This document shows, one piece after another, positions 52,501-60,466 of a DNA stretch of 64,000 nt (position 1 is its first letter; every line of letters starts with the position of its first letter). Source of the stretch: Planctomycetaceae bacterium (GTDB lineage: Bacteria > Planctomycetota > Planctomycetia > Pirellulales > Lacipirellulaceae); the NCBI GenBank assembly GCA_002702655.1, contig PABB01000056.1, forward strand, positions 62,001 through 126,000. The letters run 5' to 3'. The notes under the pieces are model-generated. The model saw only the letters and a program-made list of their open reading frames with translations. It had not been told where the DNA came from and did not search any database. The translations under genes were made by a program, and so were the position numbers.

Positions 52501-54520
52501 GACGATCGACGTCACAATCCAGGACCTACGGATCGCCAACGCGATCCCAGGCGGCCTGGAATCTGCGACCCCCGGCGGCGCGATCTACAGCACCGAGAAT
52601 CTGGTTATTGAAGGCATCTTCTTCGTCAATAACAGTACGTTCGGCGCTGGGAACCACGGCGGCGCCATCTATCAGGAGGGCGGCAGTCTGACCATCGGCC
52701 TGAGCGGCGCGACCGGCAACTCGACCACCTTCACGGCGAATTCGACCGCCGGCGCCGGCGCCAACGGCGGCGCCGTGGCCGCCGTCAACGCGACGGTTGT
52801 CATCGAGAATGACGTGTCGTTCTCGGGGAATTCGACCACGCAAACCGCGTCCCATGGCGGCGCCGTCTACGTTCAAGGCGGTTCGCTCGCTATCACAGAA
52901 AGCTCGCTGAGCGGCAACATCACCGCCGGGGGGGCCTCGCGCGGCGGCGGTCTCTATGCGACGGGCTCGACCGTCAACCTGACGGATTCGAACCTCAGCG
53001 GCAACACGACCGCGGGGGCCAATTCCGACGGCGGCGGATTTTATGCCATCAACAGCGCCGTCACGATCGACGGCCTCTCGAACATCAGTCTCAATCGCAC
53101 GCTGGGCACCGCCGCGCGGGGCGGCGGCCTCTACATCAATGGAGGCTCGGCCGCGATCGACGGGGCGGTTATCAGCCAGAACAAGACGTTCGGCGCGGGT
53201 TCGTCCGGCGGCGGTCTCGTCGCCACCGGCGGAGCCGCCGTCACCGTGCTGGAAACAGCCATTTCGGGCAACGAAACCAACGGCGCCAACGCCCACGGCG
53301 CCGGCGTTTACAACTCCGGCGCCGACGTGACCCTGCGGCGGACCGAAGTGTCCGCGAACACGGCCGATGCGAGCAACGCCAACGGCGGCGGCATCTGGTC
53401 CGACACCAACCTCGCCGGCTCGCAGTTGACCTACGTGCTCAACAGCACCCTCTCGAACAACTACGCGGGCGGCCGCGGCGGCGGCGTCTACAACGCGGAC
53501 GGATTTACGCAGATCCTGCACAGCACGATCACGGAGAATGCGGCGTCCACCGGATTCTTTGGCTACGGCGGCGGCATCGGCTCCTTTGGAAGCGCGTCGA
53601 CACTGACGACCGTCGGTTCCTCGATCGTGGCGGGCAATGTCGGCAGCGACGTCGATCAGGTGTTGGGTGACTTCGCCAACACCTTTGCGTCCGCCGGGTA
53701 CAACGTCATGGGCGTCGGGCTGGCTCTGTCCGCGTTCGGCGCTGCCGGCGATCAGACGAACATTCTCGATCCGATGTTGGGTGCGTTGATCAACAACGGC
53801 GGACTGACACAGACGCATGCCGTGCTGGAAGGCAGTCCGGCCGTCAATGCGGGCGATCCCTCGATTAGCGTGCCCGGGCTGGATACCGATCAACGCGGCG
53901 CCGGGTTCGACCGCGTGCTGCAGGGCCGCGTTGATGCGGGAGCGTACGAGTCCGACTTTGCCCCCACGGCCGACGCCGACTTCGACGGCGACAATCTGGT
54001 CTCTGGCAGCGACTTCCTGATTTGGCAGCGAGGATTCGGGACGACCTCCGGCGCTTCCAAGGGCGAAGGCGACGCCAATCTCGACGGCGCCGTCGACGGC
54101 GCCGACCTGACCGCTTGGGAGGATCAATACGGCACGACCACTGCGTCGACGACCGTCGCCGTGATCGCATCTGCGGAGGCGGGCGGTTCGGTCATGTCCG
54201 CCCCGGCGGCGACCGTCGCGGTTGCGGCCTCCGAACCGTTGGCGCCCACCTCGCTGGGCGAGGCGATCGTTGCGCCGCTGCGGGTCGACGAGTGGATCGT
54301 GGCCCCCTCCTATGCGACCGAAGAGTCCGTGGAGGATGCGCTCGCGACCGACGCTGCCTACGAACAGGTGGGCGAGTCGCTGAGCGTGGACGATGCCGCC
54401 GCCGCACAACCCGCCGTCGACGTGGCAGACGACTTGCTGACGGAGAGCGAGGGCGACGACCAGCACGCCTCGCAGGACCTGGCGTTTGCCGACTGGGACG
54501 GCGAGTCCTGGGGGCTGTAG
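49529..54520 (+). CDS. Giant secreted parallel beta-helix protein with dockerin repeat
   Basis: The protein has 1663 residues; GAAGAGGAA precedes the ATG. A basic N-terminus leads to VEPLEDRRMLATL, the planctomycete extracellular motif. The body is three related modules, starting near residues 66, 513 and 895 with S-L/I-R-(E/Q)-A-L/I (GSLRQALNIA, FSIREALQFS, LSLREAIELA) and each ending with a D-x-G-A-x-E element (IIDVGAAEVQ, VIDVGAYELQ, RVDAGAYES). Inside are many GG(A/G)I(Y/F)-type turns typical of right-handed beta-helices and polymorphic membrane proteins. A dockerin pair lies near 1482-1540 (DFDGDNLVSGSDFLIWQRG, LDGAVDGADLTAWED). The acidic C-terminal region has no known domain. A surface adhesin-like or polysaccharide-contacting role is inferred. 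Confidence 0.9.
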   Translation: MAMGSWWGKHSNRRGRSKTKTSRLAKGVRRRDQRRLRVEPLEDRRMLATLTVLNTADLDNAGNPVPGSLRQALNIANSNGEADIIVFSETAAVSAGGTIFLSNSAAGGELAITDDLIIAGPGARKISIVQNRGDSRVFNIDDGDDDRFINVTITGVTISGGNLIGEDEDADRGGAIYNKEIVTLNEVSIDGNSASMGGGGIFNRYGSITINRSSILNNTEGVRNGDVEEEELTTLVRINNATFSGNNVGLSNQRGTVNIIHSTFAENTIGLSSQGNPLPELDDEGMPTGDPPPPTVFTNVSGSIFANNGIYDISTIGVLEGDGEEQPPRSLNPSIFTYGYNIWGDDPEMLDPRTMQDPPPTPADEGTIADPLEGTFPPNGFPDSDSSTDRITDPFLLPLSNYGGSTDVYLPNNDPMHPDFMAISPAIDTGDPDARAYEFEQRGRHFTRYFNATGAVDDEGEPVDIIDVGAAEVQAGRFLVDALQDDLDGQYSGFESTTYLDSEGTVGLETRGDFSIREALQFSQLNPEVDTIGFDPNLLIYTDTTPSVPPTILLTLGELVVDHEVIIQGPTTFELEIDASGNDPTPTLGNADGSRVFRIDDGDIMAATDVIISNLTIMGGDVIDRGGAIYNRENLTIANSWIKQNTASNDGGGIFTQFGDLTVVSSTLSENFAADDGGAIFFDNPTLGVMAPILGTITNTTITDNQAGDRGAGIANVNGDVTIGYSTITLNSSGSRRGSGIASMGGDYASTTLMSTAVSGNMNNDVEYVSGGDIGDIVSLGYNIIGNGNATLAFDQTGDQTGILDPLLDDLKREGGPTPIHKPLTGSPLIDAGDPAAVAGMDDVPLYDQRGFPYGRVFDGLQDGTDVIDVGAYELQGATYVVDTPLDENNGNYNPGNLSLREAIELANINPLPDVIIFDQNIMADETISQARASELKPGSTADMRITDHLTIVGLGLDFLSIDLANGIDNLVTTNELKVPLFTIDDGDANTTIDVTIQDLRIANAIPGGLESATPGGAIYSTENLVIEGIFFVNNSTFGAGNHGGAIYQEGGSLTIGLSGATGNSTTFTANSTAGAGANGGAVAAVNATVVIENDVSFSGNSTTQTASHGGAVYVQGGSLAITESSLSGNITAGGASRGGGLYATGSTVNLTDSNLSGNTTAGANSDGGGFYAINSAVTIDGLSNISLNRTLGTAARGGGLYINGGSAAIDGAVISQNKTFGAGSSGGGLVATGGAAVTVLETAISGNETNGANAHGAGVYNSGADVTLRRTEVSANTADASNANGGGIWSDTNLAGSQLTYVLNSTLSNNYAGGRGGGVYNADGFTQILHSTITENAASTGFFGYGGGIGSFGSASTLTTVGSSIVAGNVGSDVDQVLGDFANTFASAGYNVMGVGLALSAFGAAGDQTNILDPMLGALINNGGLTQTHAVLEGSPAVNAGDPSISVPGLDTDQRGAGFDRVLQGRVDAGAYESDFAPTADADFDGDNLVSGSDFLIWQRGFGTTSGASKGEGDANLDGAVDGADLTAWEDQYGTTTASTTVAVIASAEAGGSVMSAPAATVAVAASEPLAPTSLGEAIVAPLRVDEWIVAPSYATEESVEDALATDAAYEQVGESLSVDDAAAAQPAVDVADDLLTESEGDDQHASQDLAFADWDGESWGL

Positions 54521-54816
54521 ACGGCTGCCGCTGGGGCCGCCGCCGCTGTCGCCCAGCCGCCGTTTGCGAGCCATCGCGAACCCGGCGACACGGCGCAGGG
54601 TCTGTCCAATGCACTTGCACTCCGCTGGTCGACGGCTGCCCGGTCGACGAATGCCGCGGCATCCGGCAACGGCCGCTTTTCCCGCGATTCCGCCGGGACG
54701 GTTTGTCTGTCGGGATCGCCCCCCGCGGGGTAAACTTAAGGTAGCAGGGCGGCTGGGACGCAACCACGGACGCTGCGCCCGCCCTGATCCGTCGTCCCCG
54801 GAGAACTCTTTCGCCC

Positions 54817-56166
54817 GTGTCTATTACTTCCGATCGCAAGCAAAGCGTCGACAGCGAGTCGGCCGTTCTGGTCGGCGTCAAGCTGGCGCAGCACGACAAT
54901 TTCGACGAGGACCTTGAGGAACTGACTGGCTTAGTCGAGACGGCGGGCGCCGAGATCGTGGGCCGCGTCACGCAGCGCCGCCAGGCGCCCGACCCGGCCA
55001 CCTACGTCGGCCACGGCAAGGTCGAGGAGATCGCGGCGATCGTCGAGGCCACCGACGCCGACGTGGTGATTTTCGACAACGACTTGGCGCCAGGGCAGGG
55101 CCGCAATCTGGAAAAGGCCTTCGGCGTGAAGGTGCTCGACCGGACCGAGGTGATCCTCGATATCTTCTCCACCCGTGCGCAAACCCACGAAGCTCGGTTG
55201 GCCGTGGAGCTCGCGCAGCTCGAATACTCGCTGCCGCGGCTCAAGCGGATGTGGACTCACTTGTCCCGCATGAAGATGGGCGTGGGCATGCGCGGCCCGG
55301 GCGAAAAGCAGTTGGAGACCGACCTCCGATTGGTCGAACGGCGGATCACGGAACTGCGCCGCGAACTGGATCGCGTGCTGAAGCGCAAAGAACGCGAAGT
55401 GGCCGCCCGCCGCGATCGCATGACGGTGTCGCTGGTGGGTTACACGAACGCCGGCAAGAGCACCCTGCTCAATCGGCTGACCGACGCCAGCGTGCTGGCC
55501 GAGGACAAGCTGTTCGCCACGCTCGACACGCGCACGCGCCGCTGGATGCTGCCCGGTTGGGGCCCCGTGCTGCTGAGCGACACGGTCGGTTTCATTCGCG
55601 ACCTGCCTCACGAGTTGATTGCCAGTTTTAAGGCGACGCTCGAGGAAGCCCGCCAGGCCGATCTGCTGTTGCATGTGGCCGACGCCAGCAACCCGGCGGC
55701 GCTGGAGCAGATCAAATCCGTCTACGGCGTGCTTGCCGAGTTGGGCATCGAGGAGAAGGACACGGTCCTGGTGCTCAACAAGGTCGACCGCCTGGACGAC
55801 CCGGCGCGCCTGGAGGCGTTGCGCGGTCGCTATCCCAATGCCGTGCCGATCAGCGCCCACACGGGCGAGGGCGTGCACCGGGTCGCGGGCGCAGTGAGCG
55901 ATGCGCTCAGCCACGACTTCCTGGACCTGGAAGTCAGCTTCGACGCAGCCAATGGCAAGCTGCTGGCCACGTTGGCCCAATACGGCGACGTGCTGAGCCG
56001 CACGTTCACCGAGGATCGGGCGGTGGTGCATGTGCGGTTGGCGCGCAAGTACCTCGGCCGCGTGCAGGAGCACGCCGACGCCACGGTGCGACCGCATCCT
56101 GCCGCGGAGAGCCGCGGCCGCGATGCCGCGCACGACGAGGACGCCCCCATCGGCGACGTGGCGTAA
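54817..56166 (+). CDS. hflX: Ribosome-associated GTPase HflX
   Basis: HflX is a GTPase that binds the 50S subunit and splits stalled ribosomes. It has 449 residues from a GTG at 54817, with GGAGAA upstream. The N-terminal HflX domain includes PATYVGHGKVEEIAAIV, FDNDLAPGQGRNLEKAF and RTEVILDIFSTRAQTHEARL. The linker has MRGPGEKQLETDLRL. The G domain begins near residue 207 with VGYTNAGKSTLLN, followed by DTVGFIRDLP (G3) and VLNKVDRLD (G4). The C-terminal tail of about 25 residues is acidic and His-rich. No hfq or hflK/C neighbours are present. Confidence 0.96.
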   Translation: MSITSDRKQSVDSESAVLVGVKLAQHDNFDEDLEELTGLVETAGAEIVGRVTQRRQAPDPATYVGHGKVEEIAAIVEATDADVVIFDNDLAPGQGRNLEKAFGVKVLDRTEVILDIFSTRAQTHEARLAVELAQLEYSLPRLKRMWTHLSRMKMGVGMRGPGEKQLETDLRLVERRITELRRELDRVLKRKEREVAARRDRMTVSLVGYTNAGKSTLLNRLTDASVLAEDKLFATLDTRTRRWMLPGWGPVLLSDTVGFIRDLPHELIASFKATLEEARQADLLLHVADASNPAALEQIKSVYGVLAELGIEEKDTVLVLNKVDRLDDPARLEALRGRYPNAVPISAHTGEGVHRVAGAVSDALSHDFLDLEVSFDAANGKLLATLAQYGDVLSRTFTEDRAVVHVRLARKYLGRVQEHADATVRPHPAAESRGRDAAHDEDAPIGDVA

Positions 56167-56177
56167 AACCCGATGTC

Positions 56178-56254
56178 GGGCGGCTGGGGACGGAGCGCAG
56201 CGACGCCCCCAGGGAATCGCCCTGGGGGCTCCCTCCGGTCGTCCCCAGCCACCC
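56178..56254. repeat. 77-bp double-palindrome repeat, copy 1
   Basis: Outer arms (GGCTGGGGACG left, CGTCCCCAGCC right) enclose a second inverted repeat (GCCCCCAG / CTGGGGGC). A copy of equal length lies at 58446-58522; 66 of 77 positions agree and most differences are in loops or between stems. This one follows hflX directly and could terminate it. Confidence 0.85.
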
Positions 56255-56312
56255 GTTCTCTTTCGCCCCCGCGACCCTGGACGCCGTCCGTCGCGCCGGC
56301 GATAGTGGGGCC

Positions 56313-57128
56313 ATGTCGCACCGTTTGCTGCAAGATCGACGCACCGTGATCACTGGCGCCTCGCGGGGAATCGGTCGGGAACTGGCGCTCGCGCTGGCCC
56401 GGCGTCGCACGCGTTTGCTGCTGGTGGCGCGCTCAGCCGAAGCGCTCGCTCAGACCGCCGCCGATTGCACCGCCGCGGGCGCGGCCGTCGACACGGTCAT
56501 TGGCGACGTGACCGAGTCTGCCACGCGCGACGACATTCGCGACGCCGTGGCCCAGCGGTGGGGCGAAGTCGACCTGCTGGTCAACAACGCCGGGGTCAGC
56601 GCCCACGGGCCGTTCGCCCGCAGCGACGAAGCGACCTTCCGCCGCGTGATGGAGGTCAACCTGTTCGCCCCCGCCGAGTTGACGCGGCTGCTCTTGCCGC
56701 TGCTGCCGCGGGGCGGCGACGCGGCGATCGTCAACGTGGGGTCGATCCTGGGCCACCGGGCGGCGCCCTTCAACAGCGAGTATTCGGCCAGCAAAGCCGC
56801 CTTGCGAGCGTGGTCCGAATCGTTGCGGGCCGAGTTGGCGGGCGACGGGATCGACGTGCTGCTGGCCAGCCCCGGCACGACCGACACGGAGTTCTTCGAG
56901 CACCTGGTCGCCAAGCGATCCGAAATGCCCTGGAAGTCCGCCAAGGGCTTGCCGGCGGCGGTCGTCGCCGAGCAAATCGTGCGGGCGATCGAGCGCGGCC
57001 GCCGCGAAGTGTTTCCCAACTGGCGCGGCCGAGCGCTGGTGGTCGCCAACCGGCTGTTTCCCGGGGCCGTCGACGGGTGGATGAAGCGGTACAGCGCCCC
57101 GCAGGGGGCTACTGTTTCAACGGATTAG
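56313..57128 (+). CDS. Short-chain dehydrogenase/reductase
   Basis: This classical SDR of 271 residues has a Rossmann fold with the cofactor loop TGASRGIG (14-21) and NNAG at 91-94. The catalytic Ser144 (NVGSILG), Tyr157 and Lys161 (YSASK) are in place. The Arg residues just after beta-2 (LLLVARSAEAL) favour NADPH. The C-terminal third is amphipathic and ends near a basic, hydrophobic stretch, as in membrane-associated SDRs. The substrate is unknown. It starts 58 bp after the palindrome repeat and may be expressed alone or with the downstream small membrane protein. Confidence 0.92.
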   Translation: MSHRLLQDRRTVITGASRGIGRELALALARRRTRLLLVARSAEALAQTAADCTAAGAAVDTVIGDVTESATRDDIRDAVAQRWGEVDLLVNNAGVSAHGPFARSDEATFRRVMEVNLFAPAELTRLLLPLLPRGGDAAIVNVGSILGHRAAPFNSEYSASKAALRAWSESLRAELAGDGIDVLLASPGTTDTEFFEHLVAKRSEMPWKSAKGLPAAVVAEQIVRAIERGRREVFPNWRGRALVVANRLFPGAVDGWMKRYSAPQGATVSTD

Positions 57129-57180
57129 CTCGCTCGCGGCGATCGGCAACAACAGTACGGCCTTTTGCATTGAGGCGTTG

Positions 57181-57567
57181 ATGGGGTGGCTCCTCTTGAT
57201 GGCGTTCTTCGCGGCCGCGGGCGTGATTGCTTGGTCTGCATACTTTGTCGTTATTGAACGTCGCCTCAATACCAACGGCCTAATCTTCTACATAGCCATC
57301 GCGATCGCCGCAGCGGCCGGGGCTGTCTGGAGCACGTTCTACTACGTTTACTTCCCGAACGAGAATACTCGTTTTCACGGTTGGCCTGTCCCGTACATCG
57401 TATTTCAACGCGTTGACGCGGACTCGCGGTGGGCCGACTATGTCGGTCCCACCTTGTTAGTGGGAATGCCGATGAATTTCATCATTTTCATGCTGGCGCC
57501 AGCGATCGTCTTCTTATTCCTTTCTTGCCTGCAGGTTGGGAAGTCGCGCGACGCAACCCGTGAATGA
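57181..57567 (+). CDS. Small membrane protein of unknown function
   Basis: The protein has 128 residues from ATG 57181 (TGAGG just ahead). Three hydrophobic segments are visible: LLLMAFFAAAGVIAWSAYFV, FYIAIAIAAAAGAVWSTFYY and FIIFMLAPAIVFLFLSC. A hydrophilic part of about 40 residues (NENTRFHGWPVPYIVF onward) lies between the second and third. It ends with a short basic tail. No family is recognised. The composition is less GC-rich than its neighbours. It lies 52 bp after the SDR gene and 59 bp before the pseudouridine synthase start, in the same direction. Confidence 0.75.
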   Translation: MGWLLLMAFFAAAGVIAWSAYFVVIERRLNTNGLIFYIAIAIAAAAGAVWSTFYYVYFPNENTRFHGWPVPYIVFQRVDADSRWADYVGPTLLVGMPMNFIIFMLAPAIVFLFLSCLQVGKSRDATRE

Positions 57568-57626
57568 CGTGTCGCCTCACCGTGGCATTTTTTCTCTCCG
57601 ATACAGAGCCAACAAACAGTAGCTTC

Positions 57627-58361
57627 ATGCCCTTGCTCGACGCTCCGCTGGAGATTCTCTACGACGACGGCCCCTGCCTGGTCGTCAACAAGCAGGCCGG
57701 GCTGCTGACGCAGGCCCCCGCGGGGATCGACAGCCTGGAGGTCCGCGTCAAAGCGTTCTATCGCCAGCGCGAAGGCAAGCCCGACGATGCCAAGACCTAC
57801 CTGGGCCTGCCGCATCGGCTCGATCGACCCGTGTCGGGGGCCATCGTGTTTGCGCGGCACGTGCGGGCGGCGCGCAGGCTTTCCAGCCAGTTTGAGAATC
57901 GCACCGTTGGCAAGAACTACTGGGCGCTGGTCGCCGGGACTGTCGAGCCCGACGAGGGCGCCTGGCGCGACCACTTGCACAAACGCCACGGCATGGCTCA
58001 GGCCGAGGTGGTGACCGCGGAGCATCCCGCGGCCAAGCACGCGGTGCTGCACTACCGCACGTTGTGGCAGGGCGTCGACGAGGCGGGCGACCCAGCCACG
58101 CTGCTGGAGATTGAGTTGGAGACCGGCCGCACGCATCAAATCCGCGTCCAAGCGGCCAGTCGCGGTCACGCAGTGCGGGGCGACAGCCAATATGGCAGCA
58201 CGCAGCCGTTCGGCGATCTGCAGTTGGACTTGCGCGATCGTCCCATCGCGCTGCATGCCCGGCAGTTGTCGTTCAATCACCCGATGACGGGCGCGGCGGT
58301 CCAGATCGTCGCGCCGCTGCCGCCGACGTGGGCGGAGCTGCAGATTCCCATCATCGAATAA
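57627..58361 (+). CDS. RluA-family pseudouridine synthase
   Basis: This enzyme isomerises uridine to pseudouridine in rRNA or tRNA. It has 244 residues from ATG 57627; upstream in-frame sequence is not family-like. Motif I is LEILYDDGPCLVVNKQAGLL. The catalytic Asp66 is in PHRLDRPVSG. Later motifs include GKNYWALVAG and LETGRTHQIRVQAASRGHAV. There is no S4 domain, so it is of the shorter RluA/TruC type, and the target site is not predictable. A 27-bp perfect inverted repeat begins 2 bp after its stop and may act as terminator. Confidence 0.92.
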   Translation: MPLLDAPLEILYDDGPCLVVNKQAGLLTQAPAGIDSLEVRVKAFYRQREGKPDDAKTYLGLPHRLDRPVSGAIVFARHVRAARRLSSQFENRTVGKNYWALVAGTVEPDEGAWRDHLHKRHGMAQAEVVTAEHPAAKHAVLHYRTLWQGVDEAGDPATLLEIELETGRTHQIRVQAASRGHAVRGDSQYGSTQPFGDLQLDLRDRPIALHARQLSFNHPMTGAAVQIVAPLPPTWAELQIPIIE

Positions 58362-58363
58362 AG

Positions 58364-58439
58364 CGTGCCACGGCTCTGCGAGCCGTGCGCAGAGGAGAAC
58401 GGCTCGACACTTCGCACGGCTCGCAGAGCCGTGGCACGC
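58364..58439. repeat. 27-bp perfect inverted repeat
   Basis: The left arm starts GCGTGCCACGGCTCTGCGAG and the right arm ends with its exact complement; the spacer is about 23 nt. It starts 2 bp after the pseudouridine synthase stop and is followed 6 bp later by the 77-bp repeat. There is no T-run. Confidence 0.85.
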
Positions 58440-58445
58440 GGGTCG

Positions 58446-58522
58446 GGGTGGCTGGGGACGTAGCGCAGCGAAGCCCCCAGTGAATTCAACTGGGGGCTCC
58501 CGTTGGTCGTCCCCAGCCACCC
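58446..58522. repeat. 77-bp double-palindrome repeat, copy 2
   Basis: The outer arms GGGTGGCTGGGGACG and CGTCCCCAGCCACCC pair perfectly. The inner arms AGCCCCCAGT and ACTGGGGGCT surround a 7-nt loop. It has the same length and layout as 56178-56254. It lies between the convergent pseudouridine synthase and peroxidase genes. Confidence 0.85.
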
Positions 58523-58540
58523 ACTCTTTGCTGTTCCGCG

Positions 58541-60283
58541 TCACGCCCGCCGGCGAACTGCCAGCGCGGCCAGACCGATCATCGCCAGCCACCCGGCCCC
58601 CGGCTCCGGGATCATGAACACGTTCGCCCGCATGTCGGTCATGCCGGTGTTCCAGGCGATCACGCTGGAGAGGCAGACCGTGCTGAAGTCGATCACCTCG
58701 TCGATCGCCGGGTTGTCCATCAACTCATCGTCGCCGATGTAAAAGAAGCGATCGCCGTCGCGCAGGCGGGTGAACTGCTCGACCAGGCCGGCTGCAATCA
58801 ACTCGCCCACCGCGGCGCCGAACGCGTGGTCTTCGGCCAGGGCCCCGACCCATGCGTCCACGTCGTCGGGGGTGGCGTAGACGCTGGCCAGCTTCGCCTG
58901 CAGGTCGGCGTCGGAGGTGATGTCGGCGAACGTGACCGCGGCGGTCAATCCGTAGGCCTCCCGCACGTCGTTGTAGAGCGGCAGGCCGTGATCGCGGCCG
59001 CGCTGGATGTTCAGGGAGGCCAGGTCCATGCCGCCGGCGCCCGGCGGGCCGAACAGGAAGTTCCGCACGTCTTCGATGATCATCACGTCAACTTCCATGG
59101 CCTTCTGCGTGGCGATGCCCTTGAGCAACTGAGCCACGCGATCGGTCGAGCCGGTGGCGTCGCCGGCGAAGAATCCGGTCGTGAAGAACGCGTCGCGCAG
59201 AGCCACTGACGAAGCGGGCTCGGAGCCGACCGCCGCCAGCGGCAGGTGCTCCGGCAGCAGGCTGTGGCCAAAGCGGAACAGCGCGGTGGAGAACTCGTTG
59301 GCGATCCCCGCGTTGAGCGTGGCGTTGTAGCCGTAATCCGCCGCCGCGGGCGCCGCGGACCCGACCACCGCCGGCAGGAACTCCGTGTAGGTGATCATCT
59401 GGATCTCGGCGCCGACGATCTTGCGAGCCGTTTCGTACAATTCGTCGCCGGTCCACGTGGGGTTGTTCGTCGCCAGCGCGTCGACCAGCCGGTTGTGCTC
59501 GCGCACGAACAGCGTGTGCATGGCCGTCAGGCCGAGTTGTTCGTTGGCACGCGGGTCGCCAGCCAAGAACAACTGCGTCGGGTCTTGGCCCGGGTTCGAG
59601 GCGTTCGGCAAGCCAAACGTGTTGAAGGGCATCAGGTTGCCGGCGCTGGTCTTCAGTTTGCCGTCCACGTCGCGCAAGGCGGCTTGTCGGGTCGCGTTGT
59701 TGCCGTACACGTTCGAGCCGTCGATGTAGGCGGTCAGCTCGTTCGTTTGCTGCCGCGGGTTGGCGGCGCTCGTGCCGGTGCCGGCGGCATAGATCGAACG
59801 GCTGAACGGAATCCCCGGCGAGAGGATATCGCCGCTGGGCACGCCGATCAGGCTCATCTCGCCCGCGTCGTGGCTGACTTCGGTGAGCGTGATGTCATGG
59901 TCCAGGAACTGGCCCCACTGGTAGACCATGCCGCTCATGAAATGCGTGTTGGTCGGCGTGGGAGCGTTCCCTGCGGCCATCACGTTGTTGCTGATGGAGC
60001 GCGGCCCCGGCGCTGCGTAGGCGCTGCCGGCCGTGCCGCGGATGATGCTGCCGTCGCCGCCGTCCGGGTAGTAGGCGCCGGTGGTCGAGCCGGTGGCGCT
60101 GATCCGCAGCAACTCGGCGCCGGTGGCCCCCCAGTCGGGGTTGGCGAGGTTGTTCAACGTGCCGTCGATCGTGCGCGCATCGACGACCGGACGCGGCGTG
60201 CCCGCCGCGGCGTGGTGATTACTCGACAAAAAAAAGGACGCTCCCGCACACAGCAGGAACGTCCCGGTTTTTAGGCTACTCAT
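58541..60283 (-). CDS. Secreted animal-type haem peroxidase with PEP-CTERM tail
   Basis: The protein has 580 residues from ATG 60283; ATG 60319 would add 12 residues before the signal peptide (FLLCAGASFFLSSNHHAAA). Peroxidase-cyclooxygenase features are present: the distal His in WGQFLDHDITLTE, calcium and substrate-side segments ELTAYIDGSNVYG and LFVREHNRLVDAL, the proximal His in ALFRFGHSLLPEH, and NIQRGRDHGLPLYNDVRE. The C-terminus has FMIPEPGAGWLAMIGLAAL followed by Arg residues, a PEP-CTERM sorting signal. It would use H2O2 to oxidise halides or organic molecules outside the cytoplasm. No exosortase is in the window. Confidence 0.92.
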   Translation of the reverse strand: MSSLKTGTFLLCAGASFFLSSNHHAAAGTPRPVVDARTIDGTLNNLANPDWGATGAELLRISATGSTTGAYYPDGGDGSIIRGTAGSAYAAPGPRSISNNVMAAGNAPTPTNTHFMSGMVYQWGQFLDHDITLTEVSHDAGEMSLIGVPSGDILSPGIPFSRSIYAAGTGTSAANPRQQTNELTAYIDGSNVYGNNATRQAALRDVDGKLKTSAGNLMPFNTFGLPNASNPGQDPTQLFLAGDPRANEQLGLTAMHTLFVREHNRLVDALATNNPTWTGDELYETARKIVGAEIQMITYTEFLPAVVGSAAPAAADYGYNATLNAGIANEFSTALFRFGHSLLPEHLPLAAVGSEPASSVALRDAFFTTGFFAGDATGSTDRVAQLLKGIATQKAMEVDVMIIEDVRNFLFGPPGAGGMDLASLNIQRGRDHGLPLYNDVREAYGLTAAVTFADITSDADLQAKLASVYATPDDVDAWVGALAEDHAFGAAVGELIAAGLVEQFTRLRDGDRFFYIGDDELMDNPAIDEVIDFSTVCLSSVIAWNTGMTDMRANVFMIPEPGAGWLAMIGLAALAVRRRA

Positions 60284-60466
60284 TAGTGGCTGCTTCAGAG
60301 TTGTATTGACGAGCTTCATCGGTCGAAGAGCGGATAAAGCCCGACTGCGAGCGAGTCGGAAATTGCGCTCGGCAACGTCCCTCATCGTAAGCCGACCCGC
60401 GAGCTGCCGCAAGCAGATTGCGGGAAAAGCAGGCTTTGCCGGTCCTGACGGCCGGGGGGACGACGC

